NCBI GenBank assembly: GCA_001570385.1
Contig: BBYL01000007.1
Location: 806,001-870,000 of the forward strand
From: Microtetraspora glauca
GTDB taxonomy: Bacteria > Actinomycetota > Actinomycetes > Streptosporangiales > Streptosporangiaceae
Direction of reading: 5' to 3'
DNA: 64,000 nucleotides
The first letter of the stretch is position 1. The number at the start of each line of letters is the position of its first letter. Shown here piece after piece: positions 1 to 9,326 of this stretch. Made by a program: the position numbers and the translations under genes. A model generated the notes under the pieces. That model saw only the letters and a list, made by a program, of their open reading frames with translations. It was not told where the DNA came from and searched no databases.

Positions 1-2949
1 CTGCGCGTGCCCATCGCCGCGACGTCGACGGCCCTGCTGGCGCTCACCTTCGTTCCGATCGCCTCCGTCGGGCTGGCCGCCCGCGGCTCGTACACCGAGA
101 TCCCCGGCTACTGGCGTGAGGCGGCCACGTGGCTGAACCGGAACGCCGAGACGTCGATGGTCCTCGCGGCTCCGGGCTCCCGGTGGGGCGAATACCTCTG
201 GGGCCGTCCCATGGACGAACCCATGCAACCCCTGCTCGACGTCCGCTGGACGACCCGGATGATCGTGCCGTGGGGCTCGTCTGGCATGACCCGCCTGCTC
301 GACGCGGTGGACCAGCGGTTCGCCACCGGCCAGGGGTCGCCCGGCCTCACCGAGGTGCTCAGGCGCATCGGCGTCGGCTACGTATTGGTACGCAACGACC
401 TCGACAAGTTCTCGATCCGGGGGGCCTGGCCGCCGCGGGTGCACGAGGCGATCGCCGGGTCGCCGGGGCTCACGCGGGTCATGACCTTCGGCCCCGTGGT
501 CGGCGACCCCAAGGCGGGCAACGCGTCCACCTGGTTCAACCAGCCCTACCACGCGCTCGAGGTCTACCGGGTGGACAGCCCGGCGCCGGTGGCCGGAACC
601 GTGAGCGAGCGCGAGCCGCTGCGGGTGACGGGTGGCCCGGAGGCCCTCCTGACGCTCGCGGACCTCGGGCTGCTGGACAGCGCTCGGCCCGTCCTCCTGG
701 GAGATGACGGTGACGCCGCCCGGATCCCCGGCGCCGACACGATCGTCACCGACACTCTGCGCCGGAGGGAGGTGGCGTTCAGCGAGCTGAGGTTCGCGAG
801 CTCTCCCACGCTCACCGCGACGGAGCCGTTCAAGCGCCCGTCGGCCGAGCACGACCTGCGTGACCCTGGCTGGGACGCGTACACCTCCACCGCGAGGCTC
901 TCCGGTATCAAGGCGATCACCGCGTCCTCCGCCGCGTCGGACATCACGGCGCTGCCCGACAGCCGTGACACCGGGTACCTCCCTTACGCTGCGGTGGACG
1001 GCGACGCGCGGACGTCGTGGCGCTCGGCCGGCTGGCAGGGCGCGGTGAACGAGTGGCTGCGGGTGGATTTCGCCGCGAAGCGGGCCGTCCCGCAGGTGGC
1101 GGTGGCGTTCACCCAGTTCATCGGCCCCCCTGTCACCGAGGTGGAGATCAGCACCTCCGGCGGTGCCGTCCGCCAGGGTGTGAAGAACACCGGCGCCGCG
1201 CAGCTCCTGCACGTGCCTCCGGGGCAGACCGACCACATCAAGATCACTGTGACCAAGGTGGCATGGCGCCCCAAGTCCCAGCTCGGTAACCGGGTGGGGA
1301 TCACCGAGCTCTCCGTTCCCGGGGTGACGGCCGCGAGGACAATCGTCGTGCCGGGCATCCCGAAGGGCCGGGGGGACGGGCTCATCCCGACGTACGTGCT
1401 GACCAGCAGCGGCGGCTCCGCGCCGGGGTGCATGCAGGGGTCGTTCGTCTGGTCGTGCTCCGGAACCCTCCAGATGCGGGGCGAGGACGGCTTCGGGTTC
1501 GACCGGACCGTCACCTCCCCCGGTACGGCGGAGCGGGTGGCCACCGGCCGGGCGATCCTCACGGATCCGGCGACGGCCCAGCGGTCCACGACGTTCCCCG
1601 GCATGTATCCGCACGTCAAGGCGTCCTCCACCCTCGTCGACCATCCGATCGCCCTCGGGCGCTCGGCGTTCGACGGCGACCCCAAGACCGTCTGGTACGC
1701 GAGCCCTTTCGACGCCAAGCCCACGCTCACCATCGACTTCGGCAAGCGGCGGCGCATCGACCAGATCACGATCGTCCGCCCCGAGACGCTCGACCGGCCA
1801 GCGCCCATGCAACTCCTCCTCTGGGCGGACAAGGCGCTGCGCGGGGGGTACGCGGGCGCCGACGGGGTCTTCCGGTTCAAGCCGGTCGTGACGCGCAAGC
1901 TCGTCGTGCAGTTCCTGCCGCGCCGCAGCCAGTCGGTGCAGGTCGCGGAGCTCAGGATCCCGGGCGTGACTCCCACGGGCCTGCCCGGCGACTGGCCGGT
2001 CCGGACGATGTGCGGCACCGGCCCCACGCTGGCGATCAACGGCTTCCCCGTACCAACCAAGATCATCGGAGGGACGGTCGCGGACATCGTCAACGGCCGA
2101 CCGCTCACGTTCCGTACCTGCCAGAAGTGGGTGCTGGCCACGGGGGAGAACCGCTTCCGCGTGTCGCAGACGGATCCGTACCGCGTCGTCTCCATGGCGA
2201 TCCGGGAGTCGCGCCCGCAGAGCCGGCCCAGCGAGAGCCTCCAGCCGGTCGCTGTCGACGGGTGGCGGTCCGGTGACCGCACCGTCCGCCCCCAGACCGA
2301 CGCGCCCGGCTTCCTCGTCGTCAATGAGAACTACAACGACGGCTGGCGCGCCCACCTGGGCAGGACGGAGCTGAAACCGGTACGGCTGGACGGGTGGCGC
2401 CAGGCGTGGATCCTCCCGGCCGGGTCGGCGGGCGAGCGGGTCATCCTGACCTTCCAGCCGGAGACCTGGTACCGCGGAGCCCTGCTCGGCGGCTTCGCGC
2501 TGATCGTCGTCCTCATCGGGCTCGCCCGATGGCGGGGGAGGAGCGATGGGCCCGCGGCGCGTGCGGGGGACGCCGCACCGGCGGCCTTCCCCGCCCGCCT
2601 CGCCGCCCTCACCGCGGCGGCGCTGGGCGCCTGGGTGGGAGGGCTGTTCGGCCTTCTCATCGTGCTCGGGACCTACGCCCTCGTGACCGGGATGCGACGG
2701 GCGGTGCGCGGGAACCCCGGCGCCCCGGAGACCTTCCAACAGGTGGCGCTCGTCGCGTACTCCCCGGTCATGGTGGCGGTCTTCCTCACATTCGCCGGCG
2801 TCTCGGTCGCCCTGGGTAACTATTTCGCGGAAATCGAGCAGCAGGCCCTGGCACGCCCCCTTCAGGACGTCGTCGCCCAACTGCTCTGCCTGCCCGTGCT
2901 CGGCAGGCTCGTGGTCGGCCTACGCGACGAAGCACGCCCGACGGTGTGA
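1..2949 (+). CDS. aftD: AftD-type alpha-(1->3)-arabinofuranosyltransferase, 3' part
   Basis: C-terminal part of a very large membrane arabinofuranosyltransferase of the AftD (DUF3367) type, which transfers arabinose from decaprenyl-phospho-arabinose onto cell-envelope arabinan. The frame is open to base 1, so the N-terminal multi-pass catalytic half lies outside the window; the GTG at 7 is only the first possible start inside it. About 980 residues are visible: a hydrophobic stretch at 5-25, an extracytoplasmic region, two discoidin/carbohydrate-binding-like domains (about 300-440 with AVDGDARTSW, and 530-650 with AFDGDPKTVW), and terminal membrane segments around 830-850 and 890-960. Mycobacterial AftD is about 1400 residues, so roughly a third is missing. 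The next gene starts 15 bases downstream and is probably co-transcribed. The dprE1/dprE2/ubiA genes further on make its donor. Family call is confident; acceptor glycan is unknown. Confidence 0.85.
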   Translation: MRVPIAATSTALLALTFVPIASVGLAARGSYTEIPGYWREAATWLNRNAETSMVLAAPGSRWGEYLWGRPMDEPMQPLLDVRWTTRMIVPWGSSGMTRLLDAVDQRFATGQGSPGLTEVLRRIGVGYVLVRNDLDKFSIRGAWPPRVHEAIAGSPGLTRVMTFGPVVGDPKAGNASTWFNQPYHALEVYRVDSPAPVAGTVSEREPLRVTGGPEALLTLADLGLLDSARPVLLGDDGDAARIPGADTIVTDTLRRREVAFSELRFASSPTLTATEPFKRPSAEHDLRDPGWDAYTSTARLSGIKAITASSAASDITALPDSRDTGYLPYAAVDGDARTSWRSAGWQGAVNEWLRVDFAAKRAVPQVAVAFTQFIGPPVTEVEISTSGGAVRQGVKNTGAAQLLHVPPGQTDHIKITVTKVAWRPKSQLGNRVGITELSVPGVTAARTIVVPGIPKGRGDGLIPTYVLTSSGGSAPGCMQGSFVWSCSGTLQMRGEDGFGFDRTVTSPGTAERVATGRAILTDPATAQRSTTFPGMYPHVKASSTLVDHPIALGRSAFDGDPKTVWYASPFDAKPTLTIDFGKRRRIDQITIVRPETLDRPAPMQLLLWADKALRGGYAGADGVFRFKPVVTRKLVVQFLPRRSQSVQVAELRIPGVTPTGLPGDWPVRTMCGTGPTLAINGFPVPTKIIGGTVADIVNGRPLTFRTCQKWVLATGENRFRVSQTDPYRVVSMAIRESRPQSRPSESLQPVAVDGWRSGDRTVRPQTDAPGFLVVNENYNDGWRAHLGRTELKPVRLDGWRQAWILPAGSAGERVILTFQPETWYRGALLGGFALIVVLIGLARWRGRSDGPAARAGDAAPAAFPARLAALTAAALGAWVGGLFGLLIVLGTYALVTGMRRAVRGNPGAPETFQQVALVAYSPVMVAVFLTFAGVSVALGNYFAEIEQQALARPLQDVVAQLLCLPVLGRLVVGLRDEARPTV

Positions 2950-2964
2950 CGGACAGGAGACGAT

Positions 2965-4806
2965 GTGGTGACCCAGATGGTGAGGCGGCTCGGAAACGGC
3001 GGGCGGCGCCTCGTGCGGTTCAGGTCCCTGGGCGCCTCGCGAGCGGTGCTTCTCGTGGGAGTCGTCCTGATCGCCGCCCAGATCGCGGGCAGAGCCGGTG
3101 TCGTCGCGAAGTCGTTCTTCACCGGTGACGACTACATCCTGCTCGTTCGCGCGACCGAGCAGAACCTCGACTGGGGATACCTCTTCACCCCGCACGCGGG
3201 GCGGTGGACGCCCGGGGGGCTCGGGCTCGCCTGGCTGCTGGCGCGCGCGGGCACCTACCATTGGGCGCTGGTCGCCGGGGTGATCCTCGCCATTCAGGCG
3301 CTGGCCTCGCTCGCGGTACTCCGGATGCTGACGGTCGTCTTCGGGCGCCGTCCCGCCACGCTGCTGCCGTTCGCCGTCTACCTGGTGAGCCCGCTGGCCC
3401 TCGCCGCGCTCACCTGGTGGTCGGCCGCGCTGACCACCGTCGTGCCGCAGATCGCGGTGGCCATGGCGGTCACCTCCCATGTGCTCTACCAGCGAGACGG
3501 CAGGCGCATCCACGCTGTGGCCGCGATCCTCTGGATCCTCACCGGAACGTTCTTCTCGCTCGGGGTCGCCCTCCTTCCACTGCTGCTGTTCGGGCTGACC
3601 GCGGTCTGGTTCACCGAGGGCTGGGGGATGTCCGCCGTTCGTCAGGCGCTGCGCGCCGCCCCCGTCCTGTGGACGGTGTACGCGTCGATCGTGCTTGGCG
3701 GGGGTGGTGTCCACCTGGCGACCCGGCCGCCGCAGGCGGAATGGCTGCCGGGCCCGGCGGCCGTCGCGGGCTTCCTCTGGCGGCTGATCGGGCAGACGCT
3801 CGTCACGGGGCTCGTCGGCGGGCCGGTCCGCTGGTACTTTGCGCGTTCGGACTACGGCGTCGCGTTGCCGCCTGCGGCCCTCGTCGTGGCCGCCTGGGTC
3901 GTGGTCGCACTCGCGGTGGTGATCACGGTCCGGGCACGGCGGCACGCCGCCGCCGCGTGGCTGCTTCTGCTCGGCTACGTGATCGTGACGGTGGCGGTGC
4001 CCACGCTGCCGGACGTCGTCCAGGCCGGTGAGTTCCGGGGCGCGCGGTCCGAGCTGCTCGCCGGGGCCGTTCCGGTGATCACGCTTCTCCTCGGGCTGGC
4101 GTTCCTCCCCCTCATGGGAGAGGAACAGCCCTACCTGCGGAGACTGCCGCTGGCGCGGGCCCTGGCGGGGGTCACGGTGCTTGCGGTCGTCGCCCTCTCG
4201 GCGTGGTCCTCCTCGGCGTACGCGTCCAGTCTGCGAACTCAGCCGATGCGGGACTATCTGGCGACCGCGGCCAGGGAGCTGGCCCGCACGCCGTCGAGCG
4301 TCCAGATCTACGACACCACGGTGCCAGGGCGGTTGCTCTCGGCGTGGTTGGGGGAGTACCGGTCGACCGCGCGGATCCTCGGCCCGCTCGCCGGTCCGGA
4401 CCTGCGCGACGTGATGCGCCACCCTGGCCCCACCGCCGACGCGATGGTCTTCGACGCGACCGGGCAGTTGCGGCCCATGGCCGTCTCGGCGGTGGTGGTC
4501 GCCACGCCGAAGGCGAAGCCGGTCTGCTATCCGCTGTCTGGCGGCAGGGTCGATGTCCCGCTGTCGTACGACCTGCCGCGCCGGAAGTACACCGTCGTCC
4601 TCTCCTACACCGCCACCCGTGAGGCGCTCGCGGTCTTCGCGTACGGGGGCGCCCGGGTGCCGATCAACCTCGCCAAGGGCGTGCACGTCCTCTATCTGCA
4701 GGTGGTCGCGGGCGGTCCCGCCCTCCGGATCGACAGCCTGTCGCCCGGGGCCGGATTGTGCGTGAGCGCGGTCCGCATCGGCGCGCCCGTGCCCCGCGTT
4801 CCCTAG
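2965..4806 (+). CDS. GT-C-like multi-pass membrane protein, unassigned
   Basis: 613-residue membrane protein with about ten hydrophobic segments between residues 25 and 420 and a C-terminal extracytoplasmic domain (about 425-613). An acidic GDDY motif sits in the first external loop (about residue 53), where GT-C glycosyltransferases that use polyprenyl-phosphate sugars keep their catalytic acids. That resemblance and the position directly after aftD suggest a glycosyltransferase or a partner of one, but the family is not recognised with certainty. Start is GTG 2965 (GTG GTG) behind a GGACAGGAGA ribosome site. The stop codon TAG (4804-4806) lies inside the left inverted repeat of a small insertion element, so the native C-terminus may have been altered by that insertion. 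Confidence 0.6.
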   Translation: MVTQMVRRLGNGGRRLVRFRSLGASRAVLLVGVVLIAAQIAGRAGVVAKSFFTGDDYILLVRATEQNLDWGYLFTPHAGRWTPGGLGLAWLLARAGTYHWALVAGVILAIQALASLAVLRMLTVVFGRRPATLLPFAVYLVSPLALAALTWWSAALTTVVPQIAVAMAVTSHVLYQRDGRRIHAVAAILWILTGTFFSLGVALLPLLLFGLTAVWFTEGWGMSAVRQALRAAPVLWTVYASIVLGGGGVHLATRPPQAEWLPGPAAVAGFLWRLIGQTLVTGLVGGPVRWYFARSDYGVALPPAALVVAAWVVVALAVVITVRARRHAAAAWLLLLGYVIVTVAVPTLPDVVQAGEFRGARSELLAGAVPVITLLLGLAFLPLMGEEQPYLRRLPLARALAGVTVLAVVALSAWSSSAYASSLRTQPMRDYLATAARELARTPSSVQIYDTTVPGRLLSAWLGEYRSTARILGPLAGPDLRDVMRHPGPTADAMVFDATGQLRPMAVSAVVVATPKAKPVCYPLSGGRVDVPLSYDLPRRKYTVVLSYTATREALAVFAYGGARVPINLAKGVHVLYLQVVAGGPALRIDSLSPGAGLCVSAVRIGAPVPRVP

Positions 4807-4823
4807 ATGATTGAGTCCAAGGG
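4801..4823 (+). repeat. Left terminal inverted repeat of mini-IS
   Basis: Begins CCCTAGATGATTG and ends AGTCCAAGGG. It pairs with 5260-5282 with a single mismatch and supplies the stop codon of the membrane protein gene on its left. Confidence 0.8.
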
Positions 4824-4835
4824 CTTCGGTCGCGC

Positions 4836-5200
4836 TTAGTGGTCGTAGGCGATCAGGGAACGCTTGATCGGTTGTCCGGTCTTGTCGTTGTGCCAGATTG
4901 CGGCGGTCAGTGCCAGGATCCGTGTCAGTACGCGGATGATGACACCGGCAGGAGTACGGGCACCGTGTCGTTCCAGGTCGAGCTGGCCCTTGAAGGTCTG
5001 GTTGATCGACTCAATGGTCTGCCGCAACGGCTTGAACAGGCGTGCTCCGGCCCGCTCGGGCTCGCCCTTTCGGGCCGGGCGTAGCAGCCTCAGGTCACGC
5101 TCGGTGAGGGCATGCTCGAAGGCGCGGCCGTAGTAGTTCTTGTCCGCGATGATCGTCTGACCGGGACGGGCATCCCCAGCGGTGTCTCGCGCTCGAGGGT
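4836..5200 (-). pseudogene. IS982-family transposase, C-terminal fragment
   Basis: The minus-strand frame ending at 4836 reads through a typical IS982 C-terminus: IADKNYYGRAFE, LLRPARKGE, then QTIESINQTFKGQLDLERHG, IWHNDKTG and RSLIAYDH. The first internal Met lies at 5027 but similarity continues upstream to about 5200. The second catalytic Asp (ADKNY) and the Glu (IES) of the DDE triad are present, while the N-terminal part with the first Asp is gone, so this cannot be an active transposase. About 115 of the usual 250-300 residues remain. Confidence 0.8.
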
Positions 5201-5259
5201 GTTCAGTTCTGTCGTCACAAACGGATCTTGAACGCCCTCGCCCTATTTCCGCAGGCGAT

Positions 5260-5282
5260 CCCTTGGACTCAATCGTCTAGGG
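5260..5282 (-). repeat. Right terminal inverted repeat of mini-IS
   Basis: Inverted copy of 4801-4823. It contains the TAG stop of the minus-strand acyltransferase gene, whose coding sequence ends at 5277. Confidence 0.8.
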
Positions 5283-7949
5283 CACAGGCCGCGCCGAGGC
5301 CGGCGCGCTTCCTGCTCCGGGACGTGTCCCCAGCTGGCGTCCGAGCCGGTGGAAGGGCTCCTCGATGAGATGGTAGGTCAGCGCGGACAGGATCAGGATG
5401 CCTGTGAGCGCGATGGCGAGAACCTCCCAGAAGTCGCCGCCGGCGTACACCGCGCTGCCGGACAACGCGTAGTAGCCGTAGATGACGACGAACTGCCACA
5501 GGAAGATGCCGTAGGAGATTTTGCCCAGGTAGCGCAGCACGACGTTGCCGAAGACCCGGTTCGTCAGCCCGCGGAAGCCGGTCGCGAATGCGGAGGGGGC
5601 GACCAGGAAGAGCCCGACGGCACCCCACAGCACGGACTTGACCGTCCCCTCGAACACGGGCAGGGCGCTGAGGTGCGGCGGACCGATCAGCGGGGTGCAG
5701 CCGATCGCGAAGGCGATCGCCGCGAGGGTCCACGAGAGGATGGGCAGCCCGGCGACCCTTCGGCAGAACTCGCGCACACCGGCTGCGGACGCGTCGCCGG
5801 ACCGGCTCCAGGCCGAGAGGACGGCGAGGGCCATGCCGGGCGCGAACCACATGAAATAGCGGGGGAGCAGCATGTTGACCTCACCCGGAGTGCCGGGTTG
5901 GTGAGCGGCCACGGTCACGCCGACCGAGATGAGGACCATCACACCGAGCCCGGCGAACAGCCGCAGTGCCCGTGTCGTGGTGTCGCGGGCGCCGCCCAGA
6001 GTGGCCGCCCAGGTGAGGGCGGCGGCGATGAGAGGGAGGGTCACGTAGAAGGCGACCTCCACGCCGAGCGACCACATGTGCTCGAGACCGCGGCCTTCCA
6101 CGCCGCCCCACCACGCGCTCACGTCGTAGACCTGGAGCAGGAGCAGCCATTTCGCCCAGACCCACTGCGACGCGTTGTGGGCGGGGTTGAAGAAGATCAG
6201 CGCGACCGCCGCCACCAGCCAGTACGCCGGAAGGATACGGAAGGCACGCCGCCACAGGTACGCCCTCGTCTCGGGACGGTCGCCCGCATCGAGCGCGGCG
6301 CGGGCCCAGGGCCGGTACAGCAGCAGCCCGGAGAGCGTGAAGAAGATGGCGACGCCCACATCGCCCCGGGACAGCACCCAGGCGCCCCAGCCGTCGACCA
6401 CCCCTGTCTTGCCGCTCACGTGGTAGAGAAGGACCGCCAAGGCGGCGATCGCGCGGACGCCGTCGAGCGCGTTCTGGTGCTCGGGGTCCGCGGCGCGGCG
6501 GCGGGGCCGTGCTTCCTCTTCCGTGACCGTCTCCGCGACCTTCTCCACGGGTGCCGTCCGCGGAAGGGGTACGGGAGCCGGGGGAGGAGGGGCCGCCTCG
6601 GGTACCGCCGCCTCAGGAACGACCACTTCGGGAGCGACCGGCCGCGCGGTGGTGTTCGGTTCGGTGGTGTTCGGTTCGGTGGGCACGTTCGGGGCTGCGG
6701 CGGGCTCCGCCGACGGCGCGCCGCGCAGCCGCGACAGCGGCCGTTCCACCAGGTAGTGGGTCACCGTGGCGACGACCACGGTCCCGGGCAGGGACAGCGC
6801 CAGGAGTGGCAGGAACCCGCCGCCGAAGTAGTGCATGCCCGTCACCCGGTACACGAGCTCCATGACGACGAACTGCCAGAGGAAGATCCCGTACGAGATC
6901 TCGCCGAGGAAGGCCATCGGCCGGCTCCCGAGCAGGTGTGTCAGGGAGGGAGCCCGGCACGCGACCGGAGCCACGATGAGGACGGTGATGACCGCGTGCA
7001 ACAGGATGCGGAGCTCCTCGTCGCGCAGGGTGGTGAACGGATCGCCGAACCGCCCAACCACCGGAGTCATCAGCAGCCAGTACGCCAGGCCCGCGGTGAG
7101 CAGGCAGGTGCCCGCCGACGAGGCGATCATGTCGCGCAGCTGCCGGGCGCGCGCCGCCCCCGGCGAGTCGCCCTCGGCCCAGGTCAGCAGTAAGGCCAGG
7201 CCCATGCCGATGGCGAAGAAGATCAGATAGTGCGGAAGCAGGAACTGGATCCAGAAGATCCGCTCGGGGACGTGCATGACGACGGCGAGGGCGAAGGACG
7301 CCAGGCCCACTGGGATGAGGAAGATCAGCATCCGGGTGGCGCGCATGTCCAGGGAGGCGACGCCGTGGCGCTCTCTCCGGCCGTACCTGTGCATCGCCCA
7401 GGCGAGTGCGGGCAGGGCCAGGTAGAAGGCGGCCTCGACGGCGAGACTCCAGATCTGGCCGAGAGCCGTCGGCCCGAGCCCACCGTTGGGCCAGGCCGGG
7501 GCGGGATCGTAGATCTGCACGAGCAGCAGCATCTGGACCCACTGGCCCGCCGAATAGCCGGCCGGTTCGGCCAGGGCGATCATCGCCACCACGGCGGTGA
7601 TCCAGTACGCGGGCAGGATCCGGACGGCGCGCCGCCACAGGTAGACACCTGTCCGCGGAACCGACGCCCCGAGCAGGGTGCGGCGGGCCCAAGGCCGGAA
7701 CAGCAGCAGGCCGGAGATCGCGAAGAAGATCGACACCGCCACGTCCAGCCGGGCCGTCAGCGCGCCGGCCAGCCCGCCCGTCGTGGTGAAGTTGCTCATC
7801 GCGGCGACGTGGAAGAGCAGGATGGCGAGCGCCGCCACCGCGCGCAGGCCGCCGACCGCCCCGTTCCTGCCGCCGTCGCCGGGGGTGGGGGGAGCGGGAG
7901 CGCCGCCGCGGGGGCTGGGCGTGCCCTGATCGAACTCGGTGGTGGCCAT
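5277..7949 (-). CDS. Tandem-fused acyltransferase-3 (OafA-type) protein, two modules
   Basis: 890-residue membrane protein made of two complete acyltransferase-3 modules. Module 1 (about 28-410) has LLFHVAAMS, SLAVEAAFYL and ends YLVERPLSRLR. A Pro/Ala/Glu-rich linker follows (about 410-480). Module 2 (about 485-865) has LLYHVSGKTG, SLGVEVAFYV and ends YHLIEEPFHRLG. Each module has about ten hydrophobic segments and the conserved His of the family. Such enzymes O-acylate extracytoplasmic glycans or lipids; one module per protein is normal. Start chosen at ATG 7949, which has GGAGG eight bases upstream; the frame is open a further 22 codons. The single-module paralogue lies directly upstream (29-bp gap), so the pair is probably one operon. 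The stop lies in the IS repeat, so the last residues may be acquired. Confidence 0.85.
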   Translation of the reverse strand: MATTEFDQGTPSPRGGAPAPPTPGDGGRNGAVGGLRAVAALAILLFHVAAMSNFTTTGGLAGALTARLDVAVSIFFAISGLLLFRPWARRTLLGASVPRTGVYLWRRAVRILPAYWITAVVAMIALAEPAGYSAGQWVQMLLLVQIYDPAPAWPNGGLGPTALGQIWSLAVEAAFYLALPALAWAMHRYGRRERHGVASLDMRATRMLIFLIPVGLASFALAVVMHVPERIFWIQFLLPHYLIFFAIGMGLALLLTWAEGDSPGAARARQLRDMIASSAGTCLLTAGLAYWLLMTPVVGRFGDPFTTLRDEELRILLHAVITVLIVAPVACRAPSLTHLLGSRPMAFLGEISYGIFLWQFVVMELVYRVTGMHYFGGGFLPLLALSLPGTVVVATVTHYLVERPLSRLRGAPSAEPAAAPNVPTEPNTTEPNTTARPVAPEVVVPEAAVPEAAPPPPAPVPLPRTAPVEKVAETVTEEEARPRRRAADPEHQNALDGVRAIAALAVLLYHVSGKTGVVDGWGAWVLSRGDVGVAIFFTLSGLLLYRPWARAALDAGDRPETRAYLWRRAFRILPAYWLVAAVALIFFNPAHNASQWVWAKWLLLLQVYDVSAWWGGVEGRGLEHMWSLGVEVAFYVTLPLIAAALTWAATLGGARDTTTRALRLFAGLGVMVLISVGVTVAAHQPGTPGEVNMLLPRYFMWFAPGMALAVLSAWSRSGDASAAGVREFCRRVAGLPILSWTLAAIAFAIGCTPLIGPPHLSALPVFEGTVKSVLWGAVGLFLVAPSAFATGFRGLTNRVFGNVVLRYLGKISYGIFLWQFVVIYGYYALSGSAVYAGGDFWEVLAIALTGILILSALTYHLIEEPFHRLGRQLGTRPGAGSAPASARPVP

Positions 7950-7977
7950 CACGTGGTCCTCCGCGAACGAGGTGTGG

Positions 7978-9231
7978 TCAGCTCTGAGGGGGTGGTGCCG
8001 TCCGCCGCGTCTCAAGGCGCTGGCCGAGTACGCGGGCCGGTTTCTCGATGACGAGGTAGCCGATCCAGGCGAGCAGGGTGCTCGCAGCGAACACGGCGGT
8101 GAAGACGGGGACGAACTGCTGGTCGAGGTGCGGCCGGCCGGTGACGTCGTAGTAGACCCAGATCACGATGATCTGCCAGACGAACAGGCCGTAGGAGAGG
8201 TTCGCGAGCCTGCTCATGGCCGGGTGGCCAAGGGCGCGGTGCACCCAGGTGGGTACAGCCGGCCGTACGGCGACGGGCATGACGACGAAGAGCGTCATGA
8301 GGGTGTAGGCCGTAAGGCGGAACATGTCGGCCGTGATGTCGGGGACGAGGGACTGCGGCGTCTTCGGCCCGCCGAGAGGCGTCGCGACCAGGCCGAACAG
8401 GAGCGCCGCGAACAGGAAGCAGGTGCCGGCGTTGGCCGCTATCTCCTCGCACCAGCGGCGGATCCGCTCGCCGCCCTCGGTGTTCGCACGGGACCACACG
8501 GTGAGCACGCAGACGGCCATCCCCACGGCGAACCAGGGGAAGAACCGGGGGAGCCACCATTCCATCCGCATCGTGTACACCGGGTACCGGATCAGGTACA
8601 GGTAGCCGAACGAGCCGAGGGACAGCAGCCCGAGGGCCAGGAGCGCCCGCTTGGCGCGGGTGTCGACCGACGCGCCGCCGGCCTTGGCGACGAACGCGAT
8701 GGCGGCCGCCAGGAGCGGCAGGACGAGGTAGAAGCTGACGTCGATCGCGAGCGTCCATATCTGCTGCAGGCCGACCGGCGCGAGCTGGATCGCCGGCCAC
8801 CAGGGCGTGGGGTCGTAGACGTGGAGCAGGAGCAGGACCTCGATCCAGTCCCAGGGTGACTTCGCCCGATCGAGGTTGAACGCGACCAGCGCGATCAGGG
8901 CCACGAGCCAGTAGAGCGGGAAGATCCGCAACGCTCTGCGGAGCAGGTAGACGCGGACGCCGGGCGGCGGGCCGGAACCGAGTAGGCTTCTCGCCCACGG
9001 CCGGTACAGCAGGAGCCCGGAGACGGCGAAGAAGATCGCGACCCGCGCCTCCCCCCGGGACATCACCCAGGCGAGCGGGCCGTCGCCGTAGTGGAGGCCC
9101 GTGATGCCCGCGATGTGGAAGATGAGTACGGCGAGGGCGGCCAGCACGCGCAGCCCGTCGACCGCGTTGAGCCGGTTCTGCGGCACGTCGACGGGCGCGG
9201 TGGCGGGGAGGGCGGGGTGGTCACGATGCAT
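7978..9231 (-). CDS. Acyltransferase-3 (OafA-type) membrane protein
   Basis: 417-residue single-module member of the same family as the fused protein downstream. It shows the opening NRLNAVDGLRVLAALAVLIF with HIAGITG, then FFAVSGLLLYRPWARS, a central LAIDVSFYLVLPLLAA and a terminal LVIEKPARVLG. Ten or so membrane segments are evident. The likely role is transfer of an acyl group to an envelope glycan or glycolipid across the membrane. Start ATG 9231 fits the family N-terminus, though no strong ribosome site is visible. It is divergent from the DUF3068 gene at 9327, and a KstR-like palindrome lies between the two. Confidence 0.85.
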   Translation of the reverse strand: MHRDHPALPATAPVDVPQNRLNAVDGLRVLAALAVLIFHIAGITGLHYGDGPLAWVMSRGEARVAIFFAVSGLLLYRPWARSLLGSGPPPGVRVYLLRRALRIFPLYWLVALIALVAFNLDRAKSPWDWIEVLLLLHVYDPTPWWPAIQLAPVGLQQIWTLAIDVSFYLVLPLLAAAIAFVAKAGGASVDTRAKRALLALGLLSLGSFGYLYLIRYPVYTMRMEWWLPRFFPWFAVGMAVCVLTVWSRANTEGGERIRRWCEEIAANAGTCFLFAALLFGLVATPLGGPKTPQSLVPDITADMFRLTAYTLMTLFVVMPVAVRPAVPTWVHRALGHPAMSRLANLSYGLFVWQIIVIWVYYDVTGRPHLDQQFVPVFTAVFAASTLLAWIGYLVIEKPARVLGQRLETRRTAPPPQS

Positions 9232-9286
9232 TCAGGGCCAAGGGGGTGCACAAATGCTGATAAGTCGCATTACCCTACCTCCTACT

Positions 9287-9300
9287 TAGAATCTGTTCTA
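9287..9300. promoter_or_regulatory. KstR-like palindrome (TAGAATCTGTTCTA)
   Basis: One base away from a perfect TAGAACnnGTTCTA palindrome. It sits in the divergent promoter region, 26 bp before the DUF3068 start and 55 bp before the acyltransferase start. The match to the mycobacterial KstR operator is by eye; binding is an inference. Confidence 0.5.
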
Positions 9301-9326
9301 CTCCAAGTGTGGTAATAGGGGGACGC

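Larger units (their letters stand above)
4801..5282. mobile_element. Internally deleted IS982-family element (mini-IS)
   Basis: 482-bp element bounded by inverted repeats of 23 bp with one mismatch (T4808 against C at the opposite end). It contains only the 3' end of a transposase gene on the minus strand. Both repeats are intact, so it looks like a non-autonomous derivative that a related full-length copy could still mobilise. A CTAG sits at each outer end and could be a 4-bp target duplication or part of the repeat. It separates two convergent genes, and each of those ends in a CCC TAG that belongs to the repeat. Confidence 0.75.

Noticed and set aside
2920..4686. 588-codon minus-strand frame opposite the GT-C-like gene
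   Set aside because: Composition is Arg/Gly/Pro/His-rich without any domain; it is the antisense shadow expected in GC-rich DNA of a real plus-strand gene with family features.
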